A stretch of 6,620 bases of DNA, from assembly GCA_029256005.1 (NCBI GenBank), contig JAQSYS010000100.1:1-6620 (forward strand), written 5' to 3'. Made by a program: the position numbers and the translations under genes. Positions 5,890-6,620 of the stretch are shown in pieces (within the stretch, counting starts at the first letter, position 1; each line of letters begins with the position of its first letter). The stretch comes from Sedimentibacter sp. (GTDB lineage Bacteria > Bacillota > Clostridia > Tissierellales > Sedimentibacteraceae). The notes below the pieces were generated by a model, which was not told where the DNA came from, did not search any database, and was given only the letters and a program-made list of their open reading frames with translations.

Positions 5890-6620
5890 AATATAGGATT
5901 AATAAAAAGTTGGTCAACCTTCTTTAAAGATAAGTCCGAAGAATCAAAAATACTAGTTTTTTATAGATTTATATCATTTATTATTACATCAATATTTTAT
6001 ATATTGAATAACCCAGAGCATGAATTAATTAGAAAGGTTATTATTATTGGATGTATTTTTGTTTCATCTATAATTTTATCATACTTATATCCAATATATG
6101 AAAAGTCACAAAAAGGTATAAGAATTTTGCTGGTTATTGAGATTATCGGAAACACTTTGCTTTTGGTACCTACAGGTGGGATTAACAGTCCGTTTATCTG
6201 GTATAGTCTAAATACAATATTAATAAGCGTCGTATTTTTAAAAAAGGGTTTTGGATGGGTAATATTTTTATTATATTTTATATGTTATGGAATAATTATG
6301 AAATATTTTACAAATAATAGTGTATACATCCCGTATTTACTAATTAAAGATTCTAATCTTTTACTAAGTTACATCATGATAATAGCTGCTTTTCGAGCAA
6401 TAGTAATATCTATTAGCATGGCAAAAGAAGAAAGTAAAAGACTTGAAGAAACAAATATTCAATTAAAAATAGCAAATAACAGGATACTTGAATCCATAGA
6501 TCATATCAAGGAATTATATCAATCAGTAAATATTTTGACAAATCAAGGAAATAGAGAAGGAATAATAAAACTTTCATTTGATCATATAAAGAGAATTACT
6601 AAAACAAGCATGGTATTTTA
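5887..6620 (+). CDS. Membrane sensor protein, probable histidine kinase N-terminus (3' partial)
   Basis: The frame is open for 244 codons from the TTG at 5887 to the window end. Six hydrophobic segments are seen at about residues 22-40, 50-70, 78-95, 102-118, 122-141 and 158-178. The PTGGINSPFIWYSL motif at 95-108 resembles membrane sensor regions that precede kinase or GGDEF modules. After the last segment comes a charged helix that is probably a coiled coil (about 180-215). Then IKELYQSVNILTNQG and the following helix (about 207-244) look like the start of a GAF-type domain. The catalytic domain lies beyond the window, so histidine kinase is the preferred guess, with a diguanylate cyclase or other output possible. 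It stands alone behind a c-di-GMP riboswitch, so its level should follow c-di-GMP. No signal peptide apart from the first membrane segment is seen. Confidence 0.75.
   Translation, partial: MNIGLIKSWSTFFKDKSEESKILVFYRFISFIITSIFYILNNPEHELIRKVIIIGCIFVSSIILSYLYPIYEKSQKGIRILLVIEIIGNTLLLVPTGGINSPFIWYSLNTILISVVFLKKGFGWVIFLLYFICYGIIMKYFTNNSVYIPYLLIKDSNLLLSYIMIIAAFRAIVISISMAKEESKRLEETNIQLKIANNRILESIDHIKELYQSVNILTNQGNREGIIKLSFDHIKRITKTSMVF

Overview
The window is AT-rich, Clostridia-like Firmicutes DNA. The signs are codons strongly biased to A/T, strong GGAGG-type ribosome binding sites, a SigB-type partner-switching cassette, and a cyclic-di-GMP-II riboswitch, a class found mostly in Clostridia. A Sedimentibacter/Tissierella-type host is plausible, but this is an impression from protein style and was not tested by a search.

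Region 1 (2-2229) reads left to right as one transcription unit: the 3' end of gyrA (DNA gyrase A C-terminal domain), then rsbV, an RsbW-like gene and sigB with gaps of only 4-13 bases, closed by a hairpin terminator. By family knowledge, RsbW binds and silences SigB, and unphosphorylated RsbV releases it. Here the RsbV serine site and SigB look intact. The RsbW-like protein, however, has lost the N-box Asn and the G2 glycines of the GHKL ATP-binding fold, so its kinase activity is doubtful.

Region 2 (2251-5571) holds a 953-residue UPF0182 membrane protein (seven predicted membrane segments plus a large outer domain) and, 34 bases later, a small metal-dependent glyoxalase I-like gene. It ends in a perfect 21-bp hairpin terminator.

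Region 3 (5572-6620) begins with an AT-only inverted repeat, then an extended -10 promoter, a cyclic-di-GMP-II riboswitch and an intrinsic terminator whose 5' arm overlaps the aptamer's closing stem. Downstream is a TTG-initiated gene, cut by the window end, encoding a six-TM membrane sensor with a coiled coil and the start of a possible GAF domain, probably a histidine kinase. The most interesting points are the riboswitch-controlled sensor and the degenerate RsbW in a gyrA-linked sigB operon.
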